DNA of 64,000 bases, from assembly GCA_024516155.1 (NCBI GenBank), contig JAJJXM010000057.1:1-64000 (forward strand), in the 5' to 3' direction. Below, piece by piece: positions 11,759 to 23,429 of this stretch. The notes beneath the pieces are model-generated. The model did not search any database. It had not been told where the DNA came from and saw nothing but the letters and a program-made list of their open reading frames with translations. Origin of the DNA: Pyronema omphalodes. Lineage: Eukaryota > Ascomycota > Pezizomycetes > Pezizales > Pyronemataceae. Each line of letters starts with the position of its first letter. Position 1 is the first letter of the stretch. Made by a program: the position numbers and the translations under genes.

Positions 11759-12673
11759 ATGTCCGACGAGGTCCAAGAACCCACTGCTTTGAAGTGCCCA
11801 ATCCTTACGGTCGCCAATTATGCGCAGTGGAAAGACCCCATCCACTTTATCCTGGCCGGCAAAAGCGCCTGGAATATTGTGAACGGAAAGGAGACGCGCC
11901 CTGCTGGCGGCACCAGCCAACAAGCTCAGAGGGATCTCCAATACTTCGATGAGAGGGCGGCCAGGGCTACCCAGATCATCTTTGACCACTGCGACATCAC
12001 CTGCCGCAGAGTCATCACCGGACTCGACAATCCACGGGAGATGTGGCTAAAACTCGAAGCCCGGTTTGATAACTCGAAAACAAACTCTGGACCAAGGAAC
12101 CTCTGGATCAAGTTCTGGAGATCCAAGCCTAACCCCGGTCAGTCCATGTCGAAATGGATAACCGATCTCCTCAATATTCAGGCTCCCCTTAACGGTACAG
12201 TTTTAGATATCAGCGATACTGCGCTGGTTAATTATGTTATTGCAAATCTCCCCGACTCCTACGGAGTTACGAAACACGAGCTCGCGAAACTTGACAATAT
12301 TGCAGTTGACGAGCTCCAGAAGATCCTGCACGACCACGAGCATATGTGGGAAGCCACCCTAGGATCCCCGAAGGGCGAGGCGCATGCTACGACGACCAAG
12401 TGGTGCGACCACTGTAAACGATCTAGCCATAACACGAAGGAATGCTACGCAAATCGCAACAACAACAAACGCGCAGCATCCTCAAGCGCCGGACCGTCCA
12501 GACCTACTAAAACTTCGAAAAAGGAGGATGTCCAGTGCCACTACTGTACAAAGAAAGGGCACGTTGCGACAGAGTGCAAGCTCAGATCTTCAGCTACCGC
12601 CATACGCGAGCGGTACAAGCTTCGCTCCAGTGCGAAAATTGCCGAGTTAGACAACACTGATCTCGGTATTTGA
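11759..12673 (+). CDS. gag: Copia Gag (capsid/nucleocapsid) ending at UGA
   Basis: A 304-aa Gag that would assemble the virus-like particle and bind element RNA. The N-terminal part resembles the copia Gag/UBN2 domain (a WLKLEARF-type segment near residue 100). The C-terminal part has two zinc knuckles of CX2CX4HX4C form: CDHCKRSSHNTKEC and CHYCTKKGHVATEC, near residues 218 and 260. Two knuckles are more than the single one usual in copia Gag. The start is the first ATG after the leader. The frame ends at a TGA (12671-12673) followed by CTC, and the same frame then runs on as Pol without another stop for 1.6 kb. Confidence 0.92.
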   Translation: MSDEVQEPTALKCPILTVANYAQWKDPIHFILAGKSAWNIVNGKETRPAGGTSQQAQRDLQYFDERAARATQIIFDHCDITCRRVITGLDNPREMWLKLEARFDNSKTNSGPRNLWIKFWRSKPNPGQSMSKWITDLLNIQAPLNGTVLDISDTALVNYVIANLPDSYGVTKHELAKLDNIAVDELQKILHDHEHMWEATLGSPKGEAHATTTKWCDHCKRSSHNTKECYANRNNNKRAASSSAGPSRPTKTSKKEDVQCHYCTKKGHVATECKLRSSATAIRERYKLRSSAKIAELDNTDLGI

Positions 12674-15600
12674 CTCGGGAACTCCAGCACCTCCCTAACA
12701 GCGCAAGTCTTGATCGCGACAGACTCGTCCGCTGAGACACATACATGGGTGCTCGACTCTGGTGCAACGCACCATTTTTGTAATGATAAATCTGCTTTTC
12801 TTATTGATTCTTTAGCTACTTGCAAGTCCATCAACATTCGCTTAGGTGACAATAGCACAGTCACGACCAACACCTACGGAAAAATCATACTCAACAATCT
12901 CTTTCAAATTTCTGCACTATACGTTCCCACGTTTCGACTCTCCCTTTTCTCCCTGCCTCTCTTTGATAAAAGGGGGTGGAAAATTACTATGGCGGACGGT
13001 ACTTGTACTGTGAAAGACAAGACCTCCAAAACAATCATTGTCGCTCGCATGAAGGACAATCTTTACAGATGGACAGCAGAGGCCATTAAGGAGGACCACG
13101 ACGCCCTGATAACCACTCGTTCTGGTGCAGGCGTTGACATTAACTCCATCCCCTCCTCGACCCGAACAATATCATCTAATGAACGAACAAGTGCAGACGC
13201 TGACTTTACGCGTCCAAGCGACAAAGAACTTCAAACAGCACATAGACAGTCCTTCCGCCTTGAACCAACAAGCAATTTCGAGATGTGGCACAGGAGACTG
13301 GCCCACCTCAACACCGAGTCCTTGTCTAAAATCATTAATTCGACTGATAAAACTACAACATCAGATCATCTCCAGTCCTGCACAACGTGCATACAGGCCA
13401 AAAACCGACAGTCTTTTATCCGATTACCAACCGAACGTGCGAGCAAGCCTTTCGAACTTGTCCACTCGGATGTCTGCGGCCCAATGTCGACTCCGTCGAT
13501 CAGCCAACGACGATATTATATCATCTATATTGATGACTTTAGTCGTTTCGCCAAAGTTTACTTTCTAAAATCAAAATCCACAGATGCCGTACTACCTGTA
13601 TTCCAAGAATACAAAGCGTGGATCGACTCTCAAGAACATAAGATTCTTCGGTTCAGATGTGATAATGGCACAGGGGAGTTCAACAATCAACAGTTCCGTT
13701 CTTTCCTGGCGAAAAACGGCATCTCGTTCGAACCCTCACCACCCTTCACAGAGCATAAAAACGGAACTGCCGAGAGATTCATTCAGACAATCAACGGCAA
13801 AGCACGTTCCATGCTGCTAGACGCCCAAGTTCCTCATCGCTTCTGGGCTGAGGCTGTCAACACGGCGGTGTACCTACACTCAATATCTCCGACTAGGACG
13901 CCCAAAGGCTGGCTAAGTCCTCATGAGGCCCTGTTTCACAGGCCGCCTCAGCTGCCACACCTTCGAAGATTCGGTTGCACGGTCTTCAAGCATATACCGA
14001 AGGAGCAGAGGACAGACAAGAACTGGAGTGCACGCGCGTCACACAGCATGATGGTTGGATACACAGAGTCGTCGAAGATTTGGCGCATCTATGACTTCAA
14101 TTCACGTTCTGTCGTGCACGCTTCCAACGTCGTCTTCTTAGAGGACAATAATGCCTTCGATTCTGAAGGACGTCCAAATACATCAGAGGAAATCATCAAG
14201 GCAATATCTGACTGTTTCCCTGATATCATTGAAGGAGGTGATGAGAATGCATCAGCGCTCATATCACATGAGATAGACGCCCTCATTCAGAGTATGTACA
14301 AATGATCACCCCAACCTTTTCCATGTCACCGCTGTAGGACCTTTTCACGGCCACACGGTATAGTCTCTTTCACGTTATCTTCGAGTCGGATCAGCCTTCA
14401 TGCTGCCTCACTCTAACTATACATTGACAATTCCGTCTTGAATGTCACTGTCCCGATCAGCCTTCATGCTGTCCGGACTACTCTTGCTAGGCGAATATGC
14501 CACACACTGATTATCATCAGTTCAAGGATACTTATCCTAAAATTTTATCCGATTAACACTCCGCTGTGCATCTCCTCACGAGATTCTGCCACGGAATCCC
14601 TGTCTACTGCTTTCCCTTGTTTCTCAAATTTCTTTCTCTACTGCTCAGATATTCACTTCTTTGAACTAACATCCTAATTCTCAGATGCTTCTAATGACAT
14701 GAATTCACTGTCCCTACGCGACGAGCGACTGAAGGCCAACAAACTAAACAAGTCCCGCTACGAAGACATTGATGTTGACGACGCCCTGGCCTCGGCCTTT
14801 CTCGCCAAAACAACTATAGACCATCCCGACGAGGCCATAGGTCCTGATCTACTTGACGGCGACCCGACCTCTTACACCGCAGCAATGAAGAGCGCTGACC
14901 GGGACAACTGGAGAACTGCGATGCAAGAAGAATGGAACTCTTTACTGATAAACGAAACCTTCCAGGCCTTCAAATCAAGTGACAATGCAGAACCTCTCCG
15001 ACCATTGTCATCGCCGGATGCATTCGACAATAAAACATCCTACAGCGGCATCACTGTTCCCTTTGGATGCAAGCCTTTGAAGTGCCGATGGATTTACAAA
15101 ACCAAACGCAACATTGACGGCAGCACAAAGTTCAAGGCCCGACTGGTTATAAAGGGTTATGAACAAGTTCCGGGAATTGATTATGATGAGACATATGCAC
15201 CTGTCTCCAAGCTAAGTACTCTACGTTACCTGCTAAGCTTATCTGCAACCAGGGGGTGGTCAGTCGACCAAATGGATGTCGTCACGGCCTTCCTCAACCC
15301 AGCCATTGACAACGACAGGACTTTCATGTCCATGCCTCCCGGTATCGAATGGCTCGATAAACGTCTATCAAAAACATCGACGGTTCGCCTGCTGAAAGCC
15401 CTGTACGGTCTAAAACAGGCACCCCGATTATGGTGGGCCCAGATTAATGACTTCCTCATGAAGCAAGGTTTCCGACAAGCACACGCCGACTCCAACCTCT
15501 ACCTCATGAAGGACGCATTTCTGCTGTTATATGTCGATGATATCTTGATCTTCAATCTGACAAAACAGAGAATGGGCGACGACATCAAGAAGGCCCTCAG

Positions 15601-16528
15601 TGCTCGCTTCACAATGACAGATCTCGGAAAAGCGACTCGTTTTCTCGGCCTCGAACTCGAATACTTGCCTGACGGAAGTATTGCCATCTCCCAGAGGGAT
15701 TACATTGAGGGGGTGATTGCCAGATACGGTCTTCTTGAGGCCGCACCCACCTCTTCCCCGATGGACATTCATGTTGATCTTGAGAACACTGACTGCGAAG
15801 ACAAGACCACTGATGAACAGCAAAAACGCCTGTATCTATCAATGGTCGGATCACTGATGTACACAGCAATCGGAACTCGTCCTGACATCGCCTTCGCCGT
15901 GACAGCCCTCAGCCGATACAATCAGTCGCCTCTAGCAATGCACATGACCGCTGCCAAAAGGGTCATCCGATACTTGAAAGGTACAAAAGATTTGTCGATT
16001 ATCTACAAGCGTAACCACGACATACCGCAGGACTGTTTGCGACTCTTCTCCGACAGCGACTGGGCCGGCAGTACAGCCGATCGGAAAAGCGTGGGGGGGT
16101 GCGTAGTCCTTGCGCCAGGAGCGGACGGGCCGATCCACTGGAGCTCAAAGAAGCAGTCCGTCATCGCCCTTTCCACTCTTGAAGCCGAGTACATTGCATG
16201 CAGCAATGCGACCCGTGAAGCGATCTGGTTCCGCCTATTGATGGACGACACCGAAGCCTGGGATAACAAAGTGCCGACCTCGGTCCGTTGCGACAACATG
16301 GGAGCACTTCGCCTCCTCCAGACCGGTGTCATCAAGGTGAAAACAAAACACATCGATGTGAAGTTTCACCACTCGATCGACGAAGCTAGAAAGGGAACGG
16401 TATCGTTCGAATACATTGCGTCCAAAGAAAATGTCGCAGATATCCTCACTAAACCGCTCCCTGGACCAACACACGCGTTGGCCGTGAAACTCTTAGGGAT
16501 GGAAACGCTGAATGGTAATAATGATTAA
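12674..16528 (+). CDS. pol: Copia Pol: protease, integrase, RT, RNase H (two exons)
   Basis: Exons 12674-14291 and 14685-16528 join in frame to 1,153 aa after the Gag UGA. The first half has the aspartic protease motif DSGATHHF, the HHCC zinc site of integrase (HRRLAHL ... CTTCIQAK) and the DDE core (HSDVCGP, RCDNGTGEF, NGTAERF). The second half has the RT motifs VVTAFLN, LYGLKQAP and YVDD, then RNase H motifs FSDSDWAG and ADILTKPL. There is no ATG between the UGA and the protease, so expression as a Gag-Pol readthrough product is the simplest model. Without splicing, Pol stops at the TGA at 14303-14305 and lacks RT. Both halves lie in the Gag frame. Confidence 0.93.
14292..14684 (+). other. 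Predicted 393-nt intron between integrase and RT of copia pol
   Basis: Donor GTATGT at 14292, branch-like AACTAAC at 14664-14670 and acceptor CTCAG at 14680-14684. The length is 131 codons and the reading frame is kept across the join (codon AAT, Asn). The intron carries in-frame stops, the first at 14303, and a 17-bp direct repeat (14389-14405 and 14455-14471). The IN and RT frames on either side are fully open, which argues for splicing rather than random decay. Confidence 0.75.
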
Positions 16529-16776
16529 TGGGTTTGATTTGAATGAATAAGTGTGTGTTTGTGATTGAAGTATGGCTGCTGATTGCTGATAATGATGATG
16601 ATTGAATTGTATTGTTTTTTATTTGGGTTGTTCTTCTTATGGGTTTTCACTTCTTCTTTTATGGGTAATTGGGTATTTTCTTTTTCTATGGTATTGTTCT
16701 TGTTTTTTCTGTTATGATGGATTGTTACTTCTTCTTATTATTATGTTTGTAGCACCCGTCCTTAGACGAGGGGGTG
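16529..16776 (+). other. Copia 3' untranslated region with polypurine tract
   Basis: T-rich sequence between the pol stop and the right LTR. It ends with GACGAGGGGGTG (16765-16776) directly before the LTR, the expected place and composition for the plus-strand primer. Confidence 0.7.
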
Positions 16777-16937
16777 TGTTGAAGTGCGCCTAAGGCCCTA
16801 GTGCTTAGGTGGAGGTGGACCACTCTCTATGTATAGGCACTCGCTTGCCCGTCTATGTCTGACACTTCACGCTCGTTAATACATCCGGTTGCCACCTCCA
16901 CTTTCTTCTTCTTCTCGTGCCTGTGAGACCTTCGACA
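16777..16937 (+). repeat. Right LTR of the copia element
   Basis: 161 bp, identical to the left LTR. Followed by the ACTTC target duplication. Confidence 0.97.
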
Positions 16938-19374
16938 ACTTCAATACTCCCTGGACCGACCCCCGACACAGCATCTGCAGCCCGCCATTATTAAATTGCT
17001 GTTCTTCCGTGTTTTGATCCCGAATCCTGTGATTTGCACATCCTGCATAGAGTCAACGCGCTCTCCCATTCCACAAAATACCACCGTCACAGCTTATCAG
17101 GCCCTAGATGCATAGCGAAATTCTACATGACAGCAACCAATTCACCGTAACTCCAAGGTACATGTATACGAAAGAAATCACAGTCTACAGACAGAAGAGA
17201 TGCTGAGTCCTGTGAGGTGACAGTCTAATGATAAATTATCCAACATCAGCGATAATAACATGGGTTAAGATAGAGCAAATTATATTCTCATCTCTACAAA
17301 GGCTTCTCTGGCTTCATCAACTCCCGCTTAGACTCCACCCGTTGTATCTATGGCAACTATTTTCAAGTAGGCTATTTAACCCCACGTCACCAAAACTAGC
17401 ACATCTACGTTGAAGGTTTCTAATTCTCGGTAGTTTCATTATCCCAAGATAACTCTTGCATAGGATGCGGTAGATTTTTGATGACAATGCCATGCTATGC
17501 AGCCTCACTCTCGGTTTTGAACTCTCTAGCAACTGTCGAGGACTCAGATATTTTATTCAGGAATATAGCAATTTCAGATTATCATCGCAAATAAGAAGCC
17601 TCTACTAGTGTGCTGCAATTCTACATTCTCCTCCTTCAACTCCTGTTTTTCAACGACAGTATCATCATATTTAGCTAATACTTCAATATGTGCTGTCTTT
17701 TAATACCCAGATCGTTAACCGATGATGTCGTTGTGCTTAGAAGCCAATATAATCAAGCTGGGCACACATACAGCATCTCAGTGATGCAACGATATAGTGG
17801 CACTGCTCCATTGTTACTTGCAACACGAAAAAATGAACCCTAGGGGTGTATTCTAAGATCGCGCTCGGGAGTCGATCGTCCCTAAAAAGATCCACCACCT
17901 TGAGCCTGCCTCTCGCCCTCCTGGGTCCTCCGTAGTGTCGTCTTTTGACATTACCCTATATGCAGCTTTCGCAGATAGAAATCTATTGCGCATACCATCT
18001 TTTCGGGTTGCGGTATCTGGGGATTTATATAAGTTATTTGTGGGGTGGAGTATTGTTTATAGGTTTTATGTCTACTAATGCATTGGAGAACTTCCCGTAA
18101 GACTATAGCAACGCTTTTTCTATTATATTTTCCAACAAAAAACAATGCCCTTCGATCAATCAAAAGTTGTAACTGGAATCACAAAGGCATCGGGGTCAGA
18201 GACGCGCTGAATCGTGATAAGCGAATTCGTAACAATTTACGGTATCATTCTGCTGTAAAATTCAATTGAAAAATTGTTGCTATAGCGTGTCTATGGCCTC
18301 ACGGGAAGTTCTGTAATAACTGGGGACCAGAAGTAGATAGATCTGCAATCCATGATGTTAAAAGGAGTTGACATACGATGTTTATTTCTCTGATATGGCG
18401 AATAAAAGTTCAGGCAGCAAATGTATGACGTGGTGAACGGTACGCTTTGCTAGAGTGGGGGTGGTGGTTGAAACTGTGGCCTAGTTACACGTTTTGCAGT
18501 AAGGCTGGAATGAAATTCCACCCCAACTGTCCACTACGAACTTGTCCAAATCACCACAAATTTTATAATCGTGTGGTACAGACGGTTGAAGTGAACACAG
18601 CCGGCGAACAACATGGACACTCATCTCTAACCGGCATGTCTTTAAGGATAACCGGGATTGCAACTTTCACGGCGCCAGGGCGGCTAATATTGCAATTTGC
18701 AGTCACCTTGCGACGTCATTTTATTTTTGTTAAGTTGACCAAGTCGTGCAGGAAGAAATGAACAAGCTGGATACTGTAGGCTAGGGAAAGGCTTAGGACT
18801 GTAGGCGATTTGAGTTCCAGATAGACGTACCGGGTCCTGTCATATGCCTTTATGTCGCTGATATTTTTGATGTATTGGCTTTCATTAAGTGCCATATCTG
18901 TCTGAATGTCTTTGTTTCGTCGAGTTGAGTGATCGCGGCCAGTAGTCACTCATACGATTGTAACCTACACATTTCCAGTGGCGATAACAGATTCAACGAT
19001 TGATGCAAGTTAGAATCTTTAAACGACTATGCCGGCCTCAGATGGAGAACTGAGCAAGCTCAAATGAACTTTCGGCCGTTTGAAAGCTGTGTGAAGCATC
19101 AGCTTGGTAACTTCACCGCTGTCTCCATTTGAAAATCTTTGGTGACGATGGAGGTACCGCCTTTCGAAGCTTGATGAAACTCCAAGATCACCTTCCATCA
19201 TCACTAACTCTACTAGGCTAGCAAATGATTAAACTAGCTCCGCAACAGTACCACACTTCTCCATAACTCCACGCCGCTCCACAACACCGCACCAAGCACA
19301 AGCACCACACCCTCTTGTGTCCTCAACCCTCACTTAATCCCCACTTCTCTCTCATCTTGTAAACAGCCAACACA
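16938..19374. other. Intergenic region upstream of F-box gene C
   Basis: No supported gene; open frames are short (up to 104 codons) and unrecognised. It contains the duplicated block 17361-17735. A CT-rich, A-poor leader (about 19300-19370) precedes the start of gene C, as also seen before B and D. Confidence 0.6.
17361..17735 (+). repeat. Segmental duplication block, upstream of F-box gene C
   Basis: Partner of 7471-7823 in direct orientation, with small indels. One is an insertion of about 20 bp near 17606-17625. Confidence 0.9.
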
Positions 19375-21139
19375 ATGTCAAACCGGCGGGAACTGTTACA
19401 TATACCCACAGAACTGCTACAGCAGATTGTCAAATATGTAAGTCTCCCTTTTTCGCAGATCTAGTCAGTAGGTGTAGAAGCACTCACTAATCCCGAGATA
19501 CCATAATCAGCTCGATTTGAGTGGCCTCTCTGCATTGCGCCAAACATGCTGGACAACTCGTCACCTTGTCCTCCCATCTATTTTTGAAACGTTCCGCATT
19601 GACTTCAATCGAGAAGATCTTTTACGAAGCCAGATCCAGAGTCTAGGGGTCGAGGGTGGTATCAGCCGTACGGCTGTCAAAGCGTACACCCGTAAGATTC
19701 GTTTACAAGCACCCTACGCTCCAGGCACGTTACAGTATTCACTGAGCCGGCTTAAAACACGAGCATCGCGGCGCAAGAAATCGCTTCAAAGTGATACCGC
19801 ATTTTCACCAGCGCAAGCCCTCTCTGCATTTCAGGACATTGAAGAATTGATGTAAGTTCAATAACAGATCCCTGCTATTAAGGCTTCTTTGCGCTAACAT
19901 AGGACATGCAGAGTCTTCGACTGCGATGTTCGCATCGGCGCATGTGACAGAATTGTTCCGGTTCTCGAATACCTTGCGTCCTTAAAGACCTTGCGCAGCC
20001 TTAATATCAGCCTAGCAACTAAGATGGATGGCTTATCATCAGAGTATAGCCCCACGGGTCCGACACCTCCTGCCGTTACAATTGATTCGAAAATTGAGAA
20101 TCCGTTTGTTAGCCTTCTCGCTGCATCCCCAGGAATTAGCAAACTTAGCATCAGGGCATGGCGGCTTGACTACCGCAATACTTATCTAGAGTTGGGGTGG
20201 TTCTTCAAGAATCTAAGCCCGCTATCGTTGCATTCCCTTCAGCTGGTTGGTTTGTGCATGGACGATGCTGGTTTCCGAAGTCTTGTTCCTCATTTAGGCC
20301 AGCTGCGTGAGCTATGGTTTAATATAGCAGATCACAACGCTTCACCAATATGGCCTGCACTAGAAACCGCACATATAAAGCTACAGGTCCTTCATGCAGG
20401 GAGAAAAGCATCGCCACAGCTTCTGCAATATTTATCGTCATTTTCAGGGCTACAGGAGTTAACGATATCATCCCAATATGACTTCCATCTTAGTGATTAC
20501 ATCACCGACATCGCAATTGCCATCCGTAAACATGGACCGACCTTGCGAAAATTGGATTTGAATGACGGCATAAATGATCAATGGCTATATGCCAATGAAA
20601 TTGCAGAGGCCTTGAAACAATGCACTGCTCTGCAAGGTCTTGTAGTCCGTATTGCAGAATTTGATAGTGTGGTAAGTACAAATCTGTCGCTAACGTGTAC
20701 ACAAAGATCTAACAATAACCCGCAGGTATATTTTCATAATCTGGTATCCGACCTGCCTTCATTTGAGACTCTACAGCTCGACCTAGATATGCCAAGCGGG
20801 ACTGGAGGCGGTGTAAGACAGAAATTGCGTAAACAAATCCTGGATTTCTTCAATCTGGGTCCCAGTACACAAGAGGGTCGGTTAATCAAGGTCGAGTGGT
20901 ATGGTAGTGTAAATTGTTGCGACGCCTGTGCCTACGAGTTTGATTATCTCTCTGATCAGGAGTGGAGCGATACCTCTGATGATTCCTACAATGATTTCCC
21001 TGATTATCCCACCAATGATGACGCTAATCATGGCTCCCATGATCATTCTGATGGTGACTCTGATGCCGATGAGGATGGCGACGGTGATCCCTTGCCCAAC
21101 ACTGAGAAAAAGCAAGCATCACATAAAATTATTCATTAA
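19375..21139 (+). CDS. F-box/leucine-rich-repeat-like protein, paralog C
   Basis: Predicted F-box-type SCF adaptor of 525 aa. Exons are 19375-19437, 19511-19851, 19912-20671 and 20726-21139; introns are 73, 60 and 54 nt. The F-box-like motif LLHIPTELLQQIV lies in residues 6-18, and exon 2 opens with LSGLSALRQTCWTTR. A leucine-rich central part follows. The C-terminal 60 residues are Asp-rich (stretches such as DGDSDADEDGDGD). Intron 3 (20672-20725) is 54 nt, open, and at the same position as in B and D. Fully open, so probably functional. The acidic tail is shared in character, not in sequence, with B. Confidence 0.85.
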
Positions 21140-23429
21140 TAAGGGGGTTGAGACAAATGTAAGAAATAGAGAAACGTTAAGGGTGCCTTGGAGGTCTCAG
21201 TGCCGAAGCATTTACGTGTATACCAAATAATTGTATGCGTACAGAAAATAAGGATGATGATATTGGAGTTGTCGATGTATTAGCTGAAAATTCACCTTAA
21301 GAGTTTAATAATATATAAGTATCAACGAGAATGGAAATTGGGTAATCACCGCACAAGTAACAGTTCCTGGTCAAACAACTTACATAGCGAAACTTTCTCA
21401 TAGCGGAATTTCTGGCTCAAGTCACGGGGTTTCCGTGCATTTATTGAGGTTTTTGTTATTTATTCAGCCATTGTTTCGCTACACTCCATACTCGTGACCT
21501 CATCCACGTTTTTGGAAGGTGTTCGGAAGTCGTGGTCGCTTAGTTTTCCATATTCATCGGGAATAAGAACTTAAACAGGGATGACGAGAAGGAGCAAATA
21601 ATCATACTTACGATACACTGATGATGAGTGAAAGAGTAGGAATATATGCTTGCACACGCAAACAAACTCAATCCAAACTCTATCGCTTTCCCTGGTTTGC
21701 GTGACCGATAAAACCTTCACACAATATCACCTGGTCTTTTATGGGTAACTAAGTGGTGCTCACAGTCGACGGAAAGTCGAATCATGAATGTCCAGCGCAC
21801 TGAAAGCATTACGGTATTGGTCACCCCTATCATTCGCGGTAGACATTTTGTTTGGTAGATATCAGTCTATCTGGATTATAGTGTTTCATTTTAGCGTTCC
21901 TCGTATCATGTATTCTATGAGACATTATGCCTTCGGATCCTATGTGATGCAGCTGCGTTGGCATGATGCAAAGTTGCTGTACGAATTCAGGAAAATCGTG
22001 GAAATATTTGGAGTACTTCGTTATCTGTACTGCTGCTTTTTATACATCCCGGGAATATTTTGTCATTTTTGTTTTCATTCGCCTTTTCCGGCCATGTGGT
22101 TTCGTGACCAAACACAGGTATCCTGTGTCCTGGCGTTTCAGTCACTGTACACGGCGACAATGTTTTGAGACCGGGAATAAAGAACGAGCATCAGACGTCA
22201 TTCATGCATAATAGGGCGTTTTACACTACAACTATGGGTCATTCAATGGTTCGGTTAAAAAGAATCCGTTGTTGAATAGGCGATCTAGACGCGGTATTTA
22301 TCGTCTTGAAAGCCTTCTTACGAAAGGTGCTTCATCATTCTCAATCATTTTCAGACAATCAATTACGGGTCCTTTAACACTATACAGAGCGCTAAGCACG
22401 AGACGGGTTAGTGGCGCTCTTCCACTGTTTGCCATAGCGGAAAGAACAAAAATATGGACATTAAAGAAGATTATAAAAAACTTCCGAGATATAAAAGTCG
22501 ACCCAATGCATGCCGGGCTATTTTAACGAAACATTTTCTGCTGCAATATTTATCAGATAGTTGTTCTGTGGTTTTTTTCCGTGAGCGAGGTATCGCGAGG
22601 TGTATGCTGAAATTGTGTATGACGACAGATTTTCATGATCGGTTTCTGGAAGCGCGCTATAATCGGCCCCGATAAATGTAGCGTTAAACCCCCTACTGTA
22701 ATATAACCCGTTTGCCAGCGATCACACCCAAGTCACACTGGGTACACGGTATATGTCATACCAACTGATAACTCGTATGACCTGTGGTGTTTAATGGAAA
22801 CTTTACGGCGGGCGGCGGAGATGAGGTGGGATGGCGGCCAAGGCGCATGGATTAGCCGCGGCAGACGCGTGTCTATGCCTCTGCCAGGAGCGGTGTTTTG
22901 AGCTTCGCTATACACTTGGCATCAGCATTCAGTGCCAGCAGTGCTTTCACTCATTTGTACCAAGCTTCAGTGCATACGAAGTTTACAAGCATTCTGGGGG
23001 TTTTTGGTGAGTTTTCATGTGTTGTTGCGAGCATTTTGACGTCCCGATTTTTAGAATGTGTCTCGCGCGTCGCCAAGTAAAAAACCCCTAGGGCTTTTCG
23101 TAGCCAGCCAGCGACTAGTTGTTTGGAGTCAACCGATCATCATGACGTTCAGACTTTGATGTTTGCAAAAGTGTCCGTTGGATGGCAATGTCCGTCATCT
23201 GGCAGTGTCCGTTTACCACTGGCAAAGGGACCCTTGCGCCTAACGGATAAACCCCGTCTCTAAATATCCAGACGCGCCAGAAAACGCCACACCCAACCAC
23301 TGCACCCAACCCAATTGAAGCTGCAGCACTCTATCCATAGCACAGCACCCATTCTACTCAATACAGCTAGTTATATCGCAGACGTTGCTGAAACCTCACT
23401 GCTCTCTTATCCGCTTGACCTCAAGAAAG
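21140..23429. other. Intergenic region upstream of F-box gene D
   Basis: No gene recognised; an open frame of 126 codons at 21788-22168 has no paralog or known motif. It contains R1 copy 2 (22205-22700) and a block at about 22930-23110 that resembles 7217-7380 upstream of gene B (shared CAGTGxATACGAAGTTT and GxTTTTG...GCGCGxxGC anchors). Confidence 0.6.
22205..22700 (+). repeat. Dispersed repeat R1, copy 2
   Basis: Direct-orientation partner of 1627-2350. Anchors are AGCACGAGACGGGTTA near 22395 and the right block GGAAGCGCGCTATAATCGG then GATAAATGTAGCG (about 22647-22683). Confidence 0.65.

Larger units (their letters stand above)
11494..16937 (+). mobile_element. Complete Ty1/copia LTR retrotransposon, young insertion
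   Basis: A 5,444-bp element bounded by 161-bp LTRs that I read as identical base for base, each starting TG and ending CA, flanked by the 5-bp duplication ACTTC (11489-11493 and 16938-16942). Internal order is PBS, Gag, protease, integrase, reverse transcriptase, RNase H; integrase before RT is diagnostic of Ty1/copia. All catalytic motifs looked for are present. Identical LTRs imply recent insertion, so the in-frame UGA after Gag and the stop inside the IN-RT linker are more likely working features than decay. It lies between F-box paralogs B and C and disrupts no recognised gene. Confidence 0.97.
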
